Assembly (NCBI RefSeq): GCF_900103785.1
Contig: NZ_FNHE01000002.1
Coordinates: 310,001 to 374,000, forward strand
Reading direction: 5' to 3'
DNA: 64,000 bases
From: Geodermatophilus siccatus
GTDB lineage: Bacteria; Actinomycetota; Actinomycetes; Mycobacteriales; Geodermatophilaceae
Part shown: in pieces, positions 25,365-35,300 of the stretch
Layout of the letters: the number at the start of each line of letters is the position of its first letter
Numbering within the stretch: the stretch's first letter is position 1
The notes under the pieces: generated by a model
The model's database searches: none
Seen by the model: the letters and a program-made list of their open reading frames with translations, nothing else
What the model was told of the DNA's origin: nothing
Made by a program: the position numbers and the translations under genes

Positions 25365-25447
25365 CCCGGCGTGGACGACGGCGTCCGGCGTGGTCCTGGT
25401 ACGCGTCGGCGGGCCCCACCTCCGCCCGTGCGCAGAGCTGTCAGGTG

Positions 25448-25627
25448 TCAGTCCTCGAACAGCTCCCCGAGAGCGCCGTCGATGAACTCCTGGTCCTCCG
25501 GGTTGAACGGAGCCAGGTGTCCTCGGATCGTCGGGATGGGGCGGGATTCCGCGCCCGGGATGTGTTCGGCCTCGTACCCGCCGTCCACCGGCGGGGAGTA
25601 CGAGTCCGTCCCGGGACGGCCAGGCAC
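25448..25627 (-). pseudogene. Possible C-terminal gene remnant or short protein
   Basis: The frame ends with DSYSPPVDGGYEAEHIPGA, then PIPTIRGHLAPFN and a final EFIDGALGELFED. It has about 90 percent G/C at third positions and a protein-like acidic C-terminus. A GTG at 25627 gives 59 aa but has no ribosome site, and the frame upstream of it looks non-coding. I cannot assign a family. It may be the surviving tail of a deleted gene. Confidence 0.3.
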
Positions 25628-25752
25628 TCCGGGAGGTCGTGGCCGCCGGACGGCGTGCGGCCGAGGGACCGTGGACGTCGGCTCCTGACTCTGTCGGCGG
25701 CGGAGAACAGGCGCCGAGGCCCCGGGGCTCACCGCCCAGGCGTGAGGCTCCG

Positions 25753-27699
25753 CTACTGCGCGGCCGCGGTCTCCACCTCCGGCGTGGTCCCGGCCCGCTC
25801 GTCCTCGAACTGCTCGGCCGCCGGCTGTGTGCGCAGCGGCATCATGGGGCCATCGCCCGCCGGGTCGAGCACGTCCTGCTCGAACCACCCGTAGCGGCCG
25901 CTCAGCACCTGCTGGGCCACCTCGTACTGCGCCGCGTCGTCGTTGGCCCACAGCTCCGTGAACAGCCGGTCGGCCCGACGCCGGGCCTGGCAGCAGAACA
26001 GGTCGGCCAGCTCGAAGGCCTCCTGCCTGCGTCGGGGGTCCCCGCGCGCGACGGTGTCCGCGTAGACGCACGCGCACGCCATGGCGTAGAGCTCTGCGCC
26101 GATGTCGACGATCCGGCCGAGCAGGTGGCCCTTCTGCTCGAGGCGCGCCTGGTAGCGGGCCATCGCGTAGAAGGTCGACCGCGCGACCTTGCGCGAGTGG
26201 CGCTCGACGTAGCGCAGGTGTCCGGCCAGGTCCCCGAACTCGGAGAAGGAGCGTGGACGCTGGCCGGCGCCCGTCATCAGCGTCGGGAACCACGAGGCGT
26301 AGAAAGCGGCGGCCCTCGCGGCGGCCCTCGCCCTGCCGGCCAGGCCGGAGTCGCCGAACACCACGTCGCCCGCGACCTTCAGGTGCCGGTCGACCGCCTC
26401 ACGGGCGATCAGCAGGTGCATGATCTCCGTCGAGCCCTCGAAGATGCGGTTGATGCGCATGTCGCGCAGCATCTGCTCGGCCGGCACCGGCTTCTCGCCG
26501 CGTCGGGCGAGGGACTCGGCGGTCTCGTAGGCGCGGCCGCCGCGGATCTGGACCATCTCGTCCACGGCGATCCAGCCGAGCTCCGACCCGTAGAGCTTCG
26601 CGAGCGCGGCCTCGATGCGGATGTCGTTGCGCTTGTCGTCGGCCAGGCGACTCGACACGTCGAGCATCGCCTCCAGGCCGAAGGCGGTGCCCGTCAGCCA
26701 GGCGAGCTTCTGCGCGATCGCGTCGTGCTCGCCGATGGGCTTGCCCCACTGCGTGCGCTCGGCCGCCCACTCGCGTGCGATCTTCAGCGAGTACTTGACC
26801 GCCGACAGGCAGAACGCCGGCAGCGACAGGCGGCCGGTGTTGAGCGTGGTGAGCGCGATCCGCAGACCCTTGCCCTCGCCGCCGACGACGTCCGAGTTCG
26901 GGACGAAGACGTCGTCGAAGCGCGTCACCGAGTTCTCGATGCCCCTGAGCCCCATGAACTCGTTGCGGTGCTCGACGGTGATGCCGTCCCGGTGGTACGG
27001 GCAGATGAAGGCGGTGATGCCGCCCGGGTGGCCGTCTGACTTCGGGACGACGGCCATGACCACCACGACGTCGGCGATCGCGCCGTTGGTCGCCCACAAC
27101 TTCGTGCCGCTGATCCGGTAACCCGTGCCGTCCTCGGTCGGGATCGCGGTCGTGCTCATGCGCGCTGGGTCGGAGCCGACGTCCGGCTCGGTGAGCAGGA
27201 ACGCCGAGACGTGGTCCTCGGCGAGCTTGGGCAGCCACTCGCGCTTCTGCTCCTCCGAGCCGAACAGACGCAGCGGCTCGGGGAGGCCGATCGACTGGTG
27301 CGCGGACAGCAAGGTCGAGATCGACGAGTGCCACGTCCCCGCCATGGCGAGCGCCTTGTTGTAGTGGACCTGACTCAGCCCCAGCCCGCCGTACTCCTCG
27401 GGGATCTTCATGCCGAGGGCGCCGAGGTCCGCGAGGCCCCGGATGACGTCCGCGGGGATCCTCGCCTCGCGCTCGATCCGCTGCCGGTCGACGCGCTCCG
27501 TGAGGAAGACGCGGAGGCGCTCGAGGAATGCCTCCCCCTTCCTGACCTGGGCCTGATCGAGCTCGGGCTGCGGGTGGATCAGGTCCAGGCGGAACCTGCC
27601 GAGGAAGAGCTCCTTGCCGAACGACGGCCTGGTCCACTCCGTCTCGCGGCTGGCCTCGGCGACCTGCTTCGACTGCTCGTACGACGGACTCGACGCCAT
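25753..27699 (-). CDS. Acyl-CoA dehydrogenase, long form with C-terminal extension
   Basis: A 648-aa flavoprotein introducing a C2-C3 double bond into an acyl-CoA. The fold is clear: the FAD/substrate segments TEPDVGSDPARMSTTA and YRISGTKLWATNGAIADV in the middle, then RTQWGKPIGEHDAIAQKLA, and IFEGSTEIMHLLIAREA near residue 450 with the catalytic-Glu region. About 180 further residues resemble the helical extension of VLCAD-like enzymes. The ATG at 27699 (MASSPSYEQSK) starts the conserved part. It is monocistronic and divergent from an ABM gene 286 bp away. Chain-length preference is unknown. Confidence 0.9.
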   Translation of the reverse strand: MASSPSYEQSKQVAEASRETEWTRPSFGKELFLGRFRLDLIHPQPELDQAQVRKGEAFLERLRVFLTERVDRQRIEREARIPADVIRGLADLGALGMKIPEEYGGLGLSQVHYNKALAMAGTWHSSISTLLSAHQSIGLPEPLRLFGSEEQKREWLPKLAEDHVSAFLLTEPDVGSDPARMSTTAIPTEDGTGYRISGTKLWATNGAIADVVVVMAVVPKSDGHPGGITAFICPYHRDGITVEHRNEFMGLRGIENSVTRFDDVFVPNSDVVGGEGKGLRIALTTLNTGRLSLPAFCLSAVKYSLKIAREWAAERTQWGKPIGEHDAIAQKLAWLTGTAFGLEAMLDVSSRLADDKRNDIRIEAALAKLYGSELGWIAVDEMVQIRGGRAYETAESLARRGEKPVPAEQMLRDMRINRIFEGSTEIMHLLIAREAVDRHLKVAGDVVFGDSGLAGRARAAARAAAFYASWFPTLMTGAGQRPRSFSEFGDLAGHLRYVERHSRKVARSTFYAMARYQARLEQKGHLLGRIVDIGAELYAMACACVYADTVARGDPRRRQEAFELADLFCCQARRRADRLFTELWANDDAAQYEVAQQVLSGRYGWFEQDVLDPAGDGPMMPLRTQPAAEQFEDERAGTTPEVETAAAQ

Positions 27700-27985
27700 G
27701 AGTGAGGATCGCCCGCCACCTTCCCGCCCGGCAACAGGCGACGGCGCAGCGCAGAACCGCCCCGAGGCCGTGGCCATCGCGGTCGTGGCGCGCTGCTCCG
27801 CGGGCCTGTACCCGCTGCCGACGCCCGGCCCCCCTACGCCGCGGCGAGGACGGGGCGGCGCGGCGGCGTCGGTCGCACGTGGGCAGGTGGCGCGCTGTGC
27901 CCCGGCCGCCCGTCCGGCGGGTGCGGCGGGACGACCGACGGACGAGACTGACCGATCAGGCGACCGTCCAGCAGGGGAGTTCTCG

Positions 27986-28285
27986 ATGATGACCGTGGTG
28001 ACGACCACCCGGCTGCGTCCGGGCGGGGAGGACGAGTGGGACGCGGCCGTGCGGAACCGGTTCGAGTCCGCGCAGGACCGGCCGGGTTGGGTCTCGGGAC
28101 AGCTGCTCACCCCGACGGAGGAACCCCACACACGGGTCATCGTCGGCACCTGGCAGAGCCGGGACGACTGGGAGGCCTGGCACCACGACCCCGCGTTCCT
28201 CGAACAGCGGTCGACGCTCGAGCGGCTCGAGGAGCAGAGCCGGACGGAGTGGTTCGAGGTCGTCGCGGACGCACGTCACCGCTGA
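27986..28285 (+). CDS. ABM-domain protein (antibiotic biosynthesis monooxygenase fold)
   Basis: A 99-aa single-domain protein. MTVVTTTRLRPGGEDEWDAAV, GWVSGQLLTPTEEPHTRVIVGTW and WEAWHHDPAF follow the ABM pattern of strand, helix and dimer interface. It is probably a cofactor-free monooxygenase or a stress-linked dimer. The ATG at 27986 follows GGGGAG; a second ATG follows directly. It is only weakly similar to the ABM protein at 19243. Confidence 0.82.
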   Translation: MMTVVTTTRLRPGGEDEWDAAVRNRFESAQDRPGWVSGQLLTPTEEPHTRVIVGTWQSRDDWEAWHHDPAFLEQRSTLERLEEQSRTEWFEVVADARHR

Positions 28286-28343
28286 CCCGCCCGGTCCCCC
28301 CGGCCCCCGGTGGAGGACTCCGGGCGGACGCCACCAGCGCCGA

Positions 28344-29447
28344 CTACGACGGCTCGCTCCCGGTCGCGCCGGCCACGTCGGGGCTCCGCGGCACACCGGC
28401 CCTCCGCACGCCGCGCGCCGGCTGAGCCGCGGCGGAGGTCGTGGTGATCCAGGCGTCGATCGTCTCCCACCAGTGGTACAGCCAGTCGGTCAGCTGCGCC
28501 TCGTCCCGCGGCACCTCGGCGGCCGGGATGAACCACCAGCGCAGGTGCAGGGTCTTGTCCATGGGCAGGCTCCGCCACAGGTCGCGGACCGTGCTCAGGT
28601 GTTCCAGTCCGGTGTGCGCGACGAGGACGACGTCGGCGTGCGGGGCTGACTGCAGCGCCGCGACGACGCCACCTGGACGCGGCGGCAGCAGGTGCCGCAT
28701 CGCCTCGGCCCGGCGCACCGCGGACACCAGCCCACGGTCGCGCAGTCGCTGGAGAGCCCGGACCTTGCGCCGCGGGGTGAAGTTGGCACCCTCGGGGAAG
28801 ATCAGCAGCGCGTCCTCCTCCCCCAGGTCGCGGGCGAGGTCGGCGATGGCCTCCTCCGAGGTGTACCCCACCGCAGGGTCCGACGAGACGAAGTGGTTGG
28901 GCAGCCGGTTGAGGTAGACGTCGATCAACGGGTCCAGCTGCAGCACGTCCTTGAGCACGATCCGCGGCTGGCGCAGGTGGTCGCGGTTCATCAGCGTGTG
29001 CACGAGCAGGAACGAGTCGCCCGGACCGGCGTGCCGGGAGAGCACGACCATGGCGTTGGTCGACCCGGGCACCCCGTCGTCCAGCGGCGACCAGGACTCG
29101 CCGTCGGTGACCAGCCGCAGGGCGAACAGCCGCTGCGCCGCCCGCATCAGGGCGTCGAGCAGCAGGCGCAGCACGGTGTAGTGCGCCTGCCGGAACGCCG
29201 GGGTCCGAACGCGGCGGCCGAAGCCGCTGGCCACCCACAGCACCGCCGCGGCGACGAGCCCGGCGACCTCCAGCCCGAGGTACACCAGGCCGAAGCACAG
29301 CAGCCGCAGCGCGCGCAGCCGCCCGGGCAGGAACACCGAGGCGAGCACCGCGACCACCGCGAGCACGGGCAGCAGGACGACGGCGACCACCAGCGCGCCG
29401 ACGAGCAGCGGACCGGCGACCCGGCGCACGCGGCGTGGGGGCAGCAC
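28344..29447 (-). CDS. 1-acyl-sn-glycerol-3-phosphate acyltransferase (PlsC) with N-terminal membrane segments
   Basis: A 367-aa membrane acyltransferase. Two hydrophobic helices near the N-terminus (PLLVGALVVAVVLLPVLAVV, and a second one) anchor it. The catalytic HxxxxD-type block reads SRHAGPGDSF, and the substrate motif reads IFPEGANFTPRRK. It acylates lysophosphatidic acid or a similar lysolipid at the inner leaflet. The GTG at 29447 overlaps the end region of the patatin gene (stop at 29449), so the two are coupled. Deacylation and reacylation in one operon suggests phospholipid remodelling. Confidence 0.88.
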   Translation of the reverse strand: MLPPRRVRRVAGPLLVGALVVAVVLLPVLAVVAVLASVFLPGRLRALRLLCFGLVYLGLEVAGLVAAAVLWVASGFGRRVRTPAFRQAHYTVLRLLLDALMRAAQRLFALRLVTDGESWSPLDDGVPGSTNAMVVLSRHAGPGDSFLLVHTLMNRDHLRQPRIVLKDVLQLDPLIDVYLNRLPNHFVSSDPAVGYTSEEAIADLARDLGEEDALLIFPEGANFTPRRKVRALQRLRDRGLVSAVRRAEAMRHLLPPRPGGVVAALQSAPHADVVLVAHTGLEHLSTVRDLWRSLPMDKTLHLRWWFIPAAEVPRDEAQLTDWLYHWWETIDAWITTTSAAAQPARGVRRAGVPRSPDVAGATGSEPS

Positions 29448-29448
29448 C

Positions 29449-30318
29449 TCAGACCGCCCCGTCCCGGGACGCGGCGATCCGGCCGAGGTGCTCGCGGGCG
29501 GCGGCGTGCGCACGCTCGATCCGGGCGGGCACGGCGGAGAAGTCGCGGTAGCGCAGGTTGCCGGCGCCGGGCGGAGCCGGGTCCCCCGCGGGCAGCACGT
29601 GCACCGTGACGCCCGGCGGCAGCGCGGCGAGGTCGGCGGCGAACCGGTGCCGGCGGGCGATCTCGAAGGCGACCGCGGCCACCTCCCACGGCCGGGCCGG
29701 CGGGCGCAGCGGACGGTCGATCCGCCCGACGTGCAGCACGTAGACCGTGTCGGCGCCGAGCGCGACCGCCCGGCCCACGGGGATGCTGTGCACCAGTCCT
29801 CCGTCCAGGTAGTGCTCGCCGTCGATCTCCACCGGCGGCAGCAGCCCGGGGACGGCGCAGGAGGCGAGCACCGCGTCGACCAGGTCGCCGTCGGTGAACC
29901 AGTGCTCGGCGGCCCGCTCGATGCTGGCCGCGACGCACTGGAAGGGAACGCGCAGCTCGGCGAAGGTCCGCACCGGCAGGTGGGCCTCGAGCAGGTCCCG
30001 CAGGGGCTCGCGCGGGTGCAGGTGGGTGCGGGTCCGCGCCAGGGTGCCCAGACGGCCCAGCGCGGATCCGGCGAAGACCCGCCGGGAGGCCACCTCCCCC
30101 CACACGGCGCGCAACCGGTCGACCGCGCCCGGGGTGGGGTCTGCGGCGACGAGCGCCCCGTTGATCGCGCCCACCGACGTGCCCACGACCAGGTCGGGGC
30201 GCACGCCGTGCTCGAGCAGCGCCTGCAGCATCCCCACCTCGGCCGCGCCGAGCACTCCCCCGCCACCGAGGACGAATGCCGTGCTGCCCCGCCCGGCAGG
30301 CACCCGCGGCGAGGCCAT
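29449..30318 (-). CDS. Patatin-like phospholipase (RssA type)
   Basis: A 289-aa serine lipase of the patatin fold. The oxyanion loop is FVLGGGGVLGAAEVG, the nucleophile elbow is GTSVG, and the catalytic Asp is in YLDGGLVHSIPV. It acts on lysophospholipids or phospholipids at the cytoplasmic face; there is no signal peptide. It is first in a two-gene operon with the PlsC acyltransferase. ATG at 30318. Confidence 0.9.
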   Translation of the reverse strand: MASPRVPAGRGSTAFVLGGGGVLGAAEVGMLQALLEHGVRPDLVVGTSVGAINGALVAADPTPGAVDRLRAVWGEVASRRVFAGSALGRLGTLARTRTHLHPREPLRDLLEAHLPVRTFAELRVPFQCVAASIERAAEHWFTDGDLVDAVLASCAVPGLLPPVEIDGEHYLDGGLVHSIPVGRAVALGADTVYVLHVGRIDRPLRPPARPWEVAAVAFEIARRHRFAADLAALPPGVTVHVLPAGDPAPPGAGNLRYRDFSAVPARIERAHAAAREHLGRIAASRDGAV

Positions 30319-30521
30319 GGCCGCATCGTGCCACCCACGGCAGGACGGGAGCAGCCCGACGGGGCGCCCGCTCCCGGCAGCCGGAGAGTGCGCGGGCGTC
30401 CGCGAGGCGGTGGACCGACGGCTCCGGCCTCGTCGACCGGCGCCCGGACCTTGTCGCGGCCGACGAGGCTCGGCAGACTCCGGCCCCTCGACGTGCCGAG
30501 ACGACGAGGGGGCGGACGACG

Positions 30522-32000
30522 ATGTCCGACGACCTTGCCTACGCCACCGCCACCGAGCTGGCTGCCCGCATCCGACGCCGTGACCTCTCCCCCGTCGAGG
30601 TCGTCGACGCCGTCATCGCCCGCATCGAGGCGCGGAACCCCAGCCTGAACGCACTCGTCTTCACCGCGTTCGACGAGGCTCGCGAGCAGGCGCGGAGGGC
30701 CGAGCAGGCGGTCACGTCCGGCGAGGCGCTCGGCCCGTTGCACGGGGTCCCGACCGCCATCAAGGACCTGTTCGACTTCAAGCCCGGATGGCCGGCGACG
30801 TTCGGCGGGATACGCGCGCTGAGGGACTTCAGCGTCCCCGCCTACTGCACGTACGCGGAGAGGATGGAGGCCGCCGGCGCCGTTCTGGTCGGCAAGACCA
30901 ACAGCCCCGTCATGGGGTTCCGCGGGACGTGTGACAACTACCTGTTCGGCCCCTCGCGCAACCCCTTCGACACGACGAAGAACACCGGCGGCTCCTCCGG
31001 CGGGAGCGCTGCCGCCGTCGCGGACGGGTTGCTGCCCCTGGCCGAGGGCACCGACGGCGGTGGCTCCATCCGCATCCCCGCCTCCTGGTGCGGCCTGTAC
31101 GGCTACAAGGCCTCCTTCGGCCGCGTGCCCTACACGGCGCGGCCGAACGCCTTCGGCTCGATCAACCCGTTCCTGTTCGAGGGGGCGTTGACCCGCACCG
31201 TGGACGACGCCGCCCTCGCCCTCGACGTGCTCGCCGGTTACGACGACCGGGACCCCTTCGCCCTCGACGACCCCGCCTCCTTCGCGGGAGCCACGCGCCG
31301 GTCGATCAGTGGCTGGCGGATCGCCTTCACCCCCGACTTCGGCGTCTACCCGGTCGACCACCGGGTCACCGCCGTCGTGGAGCGAGCAGTGCGGGCGTTC
31401 GAGGACGCGGGCGCCACCGTCGAGCAGGTCGACCTCACCTTCGACCACGACCAGCGCGAGCTGAGCGACCTGTGGTGCCGTCTGATCATGCCGCTCAACA
31501 TCGAGGGCCTCGAGGGACTCACGGCGCAGGGCATCGACCTGCTCGGCGAACACCGGGACGACTTCCCCCCGGAGTACCTGCGCTGGGTCGACGAGGGCTA
31601 CCGGCTGAGCGCGCAGGACGTGCTCAGCGACCAGCGGAAGCGCACCTCCGTCTACGACCGGATCCAGCAGGTGCTGCGCTCCCACGACCTCCTGGTCACC
31701 CCGACCCTCGCGGCACTGCCCGTCGACAACGCCGACGACGGCAACACGGTCGGCCCGAGGAACATCGAGGGCGTGGACGTCGACCCGCTCATCGGCTGGT
31801 GCCTCACCTACGTCGTCAACTTCTCCGGCCATCCGGCCGCCTCGGTCCCCGCCGGGGACGTCGACGGGCTGCCGGTCGGCATGCAGCTGATCGGCCGCCG
31901 CTACGGCGACGCCGACGTGCTCGCCGCGAGCGCGGCCTACGAACGCCTCCGGCCCTGGCACGACGCCTACGCCCGCTGCGCCCACCGTCCGCTCGCGTGA
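30522..32000 (+). CDS. Amidase (amidase-signature family)
   Basis: A 492-aa hydrolase. The Ser-cisSer-Lys triad is visible: Lys in PTAIKDLFDF, the cis-Ser in NTGGSSGGSAAAVADG, and the nucleophile in GTDGGGSIRIPASWCG. The C-terminal YVVNFSGHPAASVPAG completes the fold. Such enzymes hydrolyse aryl or alkyl amides; the exact substrate cannot be read from sequence. Because a full enzymatic core is present and no GatB or GatC gene is near, it is not a tRNA amidotransferase subunit. The ATG at 30522 follows GAGGGGGCGG. Confidence 0.9.
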   Translation: MSDDLAYATATELAARIRRRDLSPVEVVDAVIARIEARNPSLNALVFTAFDEAREQARRAEQAVTSGEALGPLHGVPTAIKDLFDFKPGWPATFGGIRALRDFSVPAYCTYAERMEAAGAVLVGKTNSPVMGFRGTCDNYLFGPSRNPFDTTKNTGGSSGGSAAAVADGLLPLAEGTDGGGSIRIPASWCGLYGYKASFGRVPYTARPNAFGSINPFLFEGALTRTVDDAALALDVLAGYDDRDPFALDDPASFAGATRRSISGWRIAFTPDFGVYPVDHRVTAVVERAVRAFEDAGATVEQVDLTFDHDQRELSDLWCRLIMPLNIEGLEGLTAQGIDLLGEHRDDFPPEYLRWVDEGYRLSAQDVLSDQRKRTSVYDRIQQVLRSHDLLVTPTLAALPVDNADDGNTVGPRNIEGVDVDPLIGWCLTYVVNFSGHPAASVPAGDVDGLPVGMQLIGRRYGDADVLAASAAYERLRPWHDAYARCAHRPLA

Positions 32001-32335
32001 TCCGCCGCGCTGGAGTGCCCGACACCTCGTAGGCGCCCACCAGGAGGCGTCGCGACCACCGGGATCCGTCCGACCGTCCGAGGTCTCGGGCTCGCTGAGC
32101 CAGCGGCGACTCGAGCTCGCCCGGCGGACCCCTCGGGGTCGCCCCCGGGTCGAGCACCACCACGCCCACTCGTCACGCTTCGTGACCGGGCGCGGCCGTT
32201 GCGGCAGCACGCCCCGGAGCCGCTCCCGCCCCGCCCCGGCTCGCGCGTGGGTGAGGGATGGACGTGCTGTTCCGCGCGGACGCTGTGACGGGCTATCGGG
32301 TCCCGCTCCCCTGCCTCGTGGTCTGGACGGTCGAC
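32001..32335. other. Intergenic stretch upstream of the secreted carboxypeptidase
   Basis: No separate gene is seen. The in-frame ATG at 32258 could start the carboxypeptidase 26 residues earlier, but those residues disturb the signal peptide. No strong hairpin was noticed. Confidence 0.45.
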
Positions 32336-35300
32336 ATGGTGCTTGGCGCTGAACGCCCTCGCGGCGGGCCCGTTCCCGCCCTCCTGGTCCTGCTGCTCGT
32401 GCTGGGGGGACTCACCGGCACGGGGACCGCCGCGAGCGCCGCGCCCTCGGCCGGCGGCGAGGGCGCGGTCGCCTACACGGGCGAGCTGACGCCCGAGCAG
32501 CTGGCCCTGGTGCTGGACAGCGGGCTCGACCGCCGGGAGGTGCTGACCGCGCCCGGTGGTGCACCCGGTTCGGTACGGGTGGAGGTCGTGCTCGGCGAGC
32601 GCAGGGCGGACGCCCTGATGGCGGAGGGCGTGCCGCTGCGGGCCCGGACGGCCACCGCGCAGACCGCTGCGGCGACGGCCGGTGTGTTCCGTCCGTGGAG
32701 CGGTGCGGGCGGGCTGCGCGAGGAGTTCGTCGCGCTCGCGGAGGCGCACCCGGACCTGGTGGAGCAGGTCGTGATCGGCCGTTCCGTCACCGGGCAGGAG
32801 ATCCTCGCGTTCAAGGTGACCGCGGATGCCCGACGGACGCCCGACGGCAGTCGCCCCGCGGTGCTGTACGTCTCGACCCAGCACGCCCGCGAGTGGATCA
32901 CCCCGGAGATGACCCGGCGGCTGATGCGCCACGTCCTCGACGGCTCCCGCACCGACCCAGGACTCCGCGGGCTGCTGGACCGCACCGAGCTGTGGTTCGT
33001 CCCCGTGGCGAACCCGGACGGCTACGACCACACGTTCACCACCGACCGGCTGTGGCGCAAGAACCTGCGGGACAACGACGGCGACGGCGTGATCACCGCG
33101 GTCGACGGCGTCGACCTCAACCGCAACTTCCCGACCCGCTGGGGCTACGACAACGAGGGCTCGTCCCCGTCGCCGGACAGCGACGTCCACCGTGGTCCGG
33201 CGCCGGCGTCCGAACCCGAGACGCGCGCCCTCGACGGGCTCATGCGCCGGGTGGGCTTCGAGTTCCTCGTGAACTACCACTCCGCGGCCGAGCTGCTGCT
33301 CTACGGCACCGGCTGGCAGGTCGCCACCCCGACGCCCGACGACGTCGTCTACGAGGCGATGGCCGGCGACGACGCCGATCCCGCGGTGCCCGGCTACGAC
33401 CCGGACATCTCCGCAGAGCTGTACACCACGAACGGCGAGACGACCGAGCACGCCCAGGAGGCGTACGGCACGCTCGCCTTCACCCCGGAGATGGCGACGT
33501 GCCAGACGGCCAGCGCGGCCGACCCCGGCGACGCCTTCGAGCCCGGCGCCTGCGGGAGCGTGTTCGAGTTCCCCGACTCCGAGCCGCTGGTCCAGGCGGA
33601 GTTCGACAAGAACCTCCCCTTCGCCCTGGCCGTGGCCCGGTCGGCGCAGGACCCGTCGAACCCGGTGTCGGTCGTGGGCCGCACGGTGCCGGACTTCGTG
33701 CTCGACCCCTTCCCCGTCTCCTACGGGACCCCGCAGCCGGTCGCCGTCACAGCGCGGCGCGACCTGCGCGACCTCGAGCTGCGCTACCGGGTCGACGGCG
33801 GGCCCGAGCAGCGCGCGACCGTGCGCGAGTGGGGCGGCGGCGAGCGCTACGGGGACGAGGGCGACACCTACTACGCGGAGTTCCGCGGGGACGTCAGCGG
33901 CGCACGCGTGGGACAGGACGTCGAGGTGTGGTTCACCGGCGTGCGGCCCGGCCGCGGCCCGGTGAGCAGCGAGCGGTTCAGCTACACCGTGGCACACGAC
34001 GGCGGGTCGGTCCTGGTGCTGGCCAACGAGGACTACGAGGGCTACAACCCCGGAGAGCCGGGGGCCACCACCGCACCCCGGTACGCGCAGCAGTACGTCG
34101 ACGCGCTCGCCGACGCCGGCCTCGGCTCCGCCGTGTGGGACGTGTCCGCCCAGGGGGTGCCGCACGACCTCGGGGTGCTCGGCCACTTCGACAGCGTGGT
34201 CTGGTACCTCGGCGACAACCGGCTGACCCAGGACGCCGAGGACGTCGTCACCGATGTCCTCGGCGCACCGCTGGAGGACGCGGCCGTCGCCGAGCGGCAG
34301 CAGTACCTGACCCTCGCGGTCCGCGACTACCTCAACGGAGGCGGCACCCTCACGCTCACCGGTGAGACGGCGGCCTACCACGGCGTGCTCGGCACCGGGC
34401 TCGGCGGCATCTACTTCGGACTGGACGGCGCGCCGGACCAGGACTGCGTGGTGACGGTCGACCCGCTGAGCGACTGCCTGCTGCTCAAGGACGACTTTGT
34501 CCAGTACTACCTGGGCGCGTTCACCCGGTCGCCGCGGTCGGCACCGGAGTTCCTGGACGGGACGGGCACGCCGATCCGCGGCACCAGCACGGAGCTGGGG
34601 GCCACGCCGAGCAACCCGATCGACGAGGCCGGGACGTTCCTCCCCACGAGCGCCGTCCTGCCCCCGGACCGGTTCCCGCAGTTCGCGAGTGCCGTGTCCG
34701 GCGAGTACCGGGGTGGCCCGCCGGGCAACCTCGAGACCTTCGAGGGCGAGTGGTTCGCCGCGGCGGCGCACGCCGACAACTCGTACATGAGGCTCACCCG
34801 CACCGTCGACCTCACGGACGTTCCCGCGGCGCAGACGCCGACGCTGCAGTTCGCGCTGTCCCACGACGTGGAGAGCGGCTACGACAACGTCATCGTCGAG
34901 GCCCACCCCGTCGGCACCGACGCGTGGACGACGCTGCCGGAGGTCGGCGGGCTCAGCGACAGCGAGCCGCCGACGGCGTGCGAGGTCGGGGTCCTGCTGG
35001 AGCGCCACCCGTTCCTCTCGCACTACCTGACCGGCGGCGCCCCCTGCCGGCCGACCGGGACCACAGGGGTGTGGAACCGGATCACCGGTACCTCCGAGGG
35101 CTGGCAGCAGGTCGGCTTCGACCTGTCCGCCTACGCGGGCGGGCAGGTCGAGGTGGCGATCAGCTACGTCACCGACCCGTCCACGGGCGGGGCCGGGGTG
35201 TTCGTGGACCAGACGCGGCTGGTGGTCGGTGGCACGGCCGTCGAGCCGCAGGGCTTCGAGACCGACCTCGGGCCGTGGACGGTGCCCGGCGCGCCCGAGG

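Larger units (their letters stand above)
25315..25752. other. Intergenic stretch with a terminator and a possible gene remnant
   Basis: Between the second BVMO and the acyl-CoA dehydrogenase this holds a 15-bp hairpin (25321-25364). It also holds a minus-strand frame (25448-25627) whose composition looks coding but which has no clear start. The remainder shows nothing recognisable. Confidence 0.5.

Noticed and set aside
28344..32210. A 1288-codon minus-strand frame suggesting a giant acyltransferase fusion
   Set aside because: Only the last 367 residues look like a protein; upstream it runs out of phase through the patatin gene and antisense to the amidase. The true start is near 29447.
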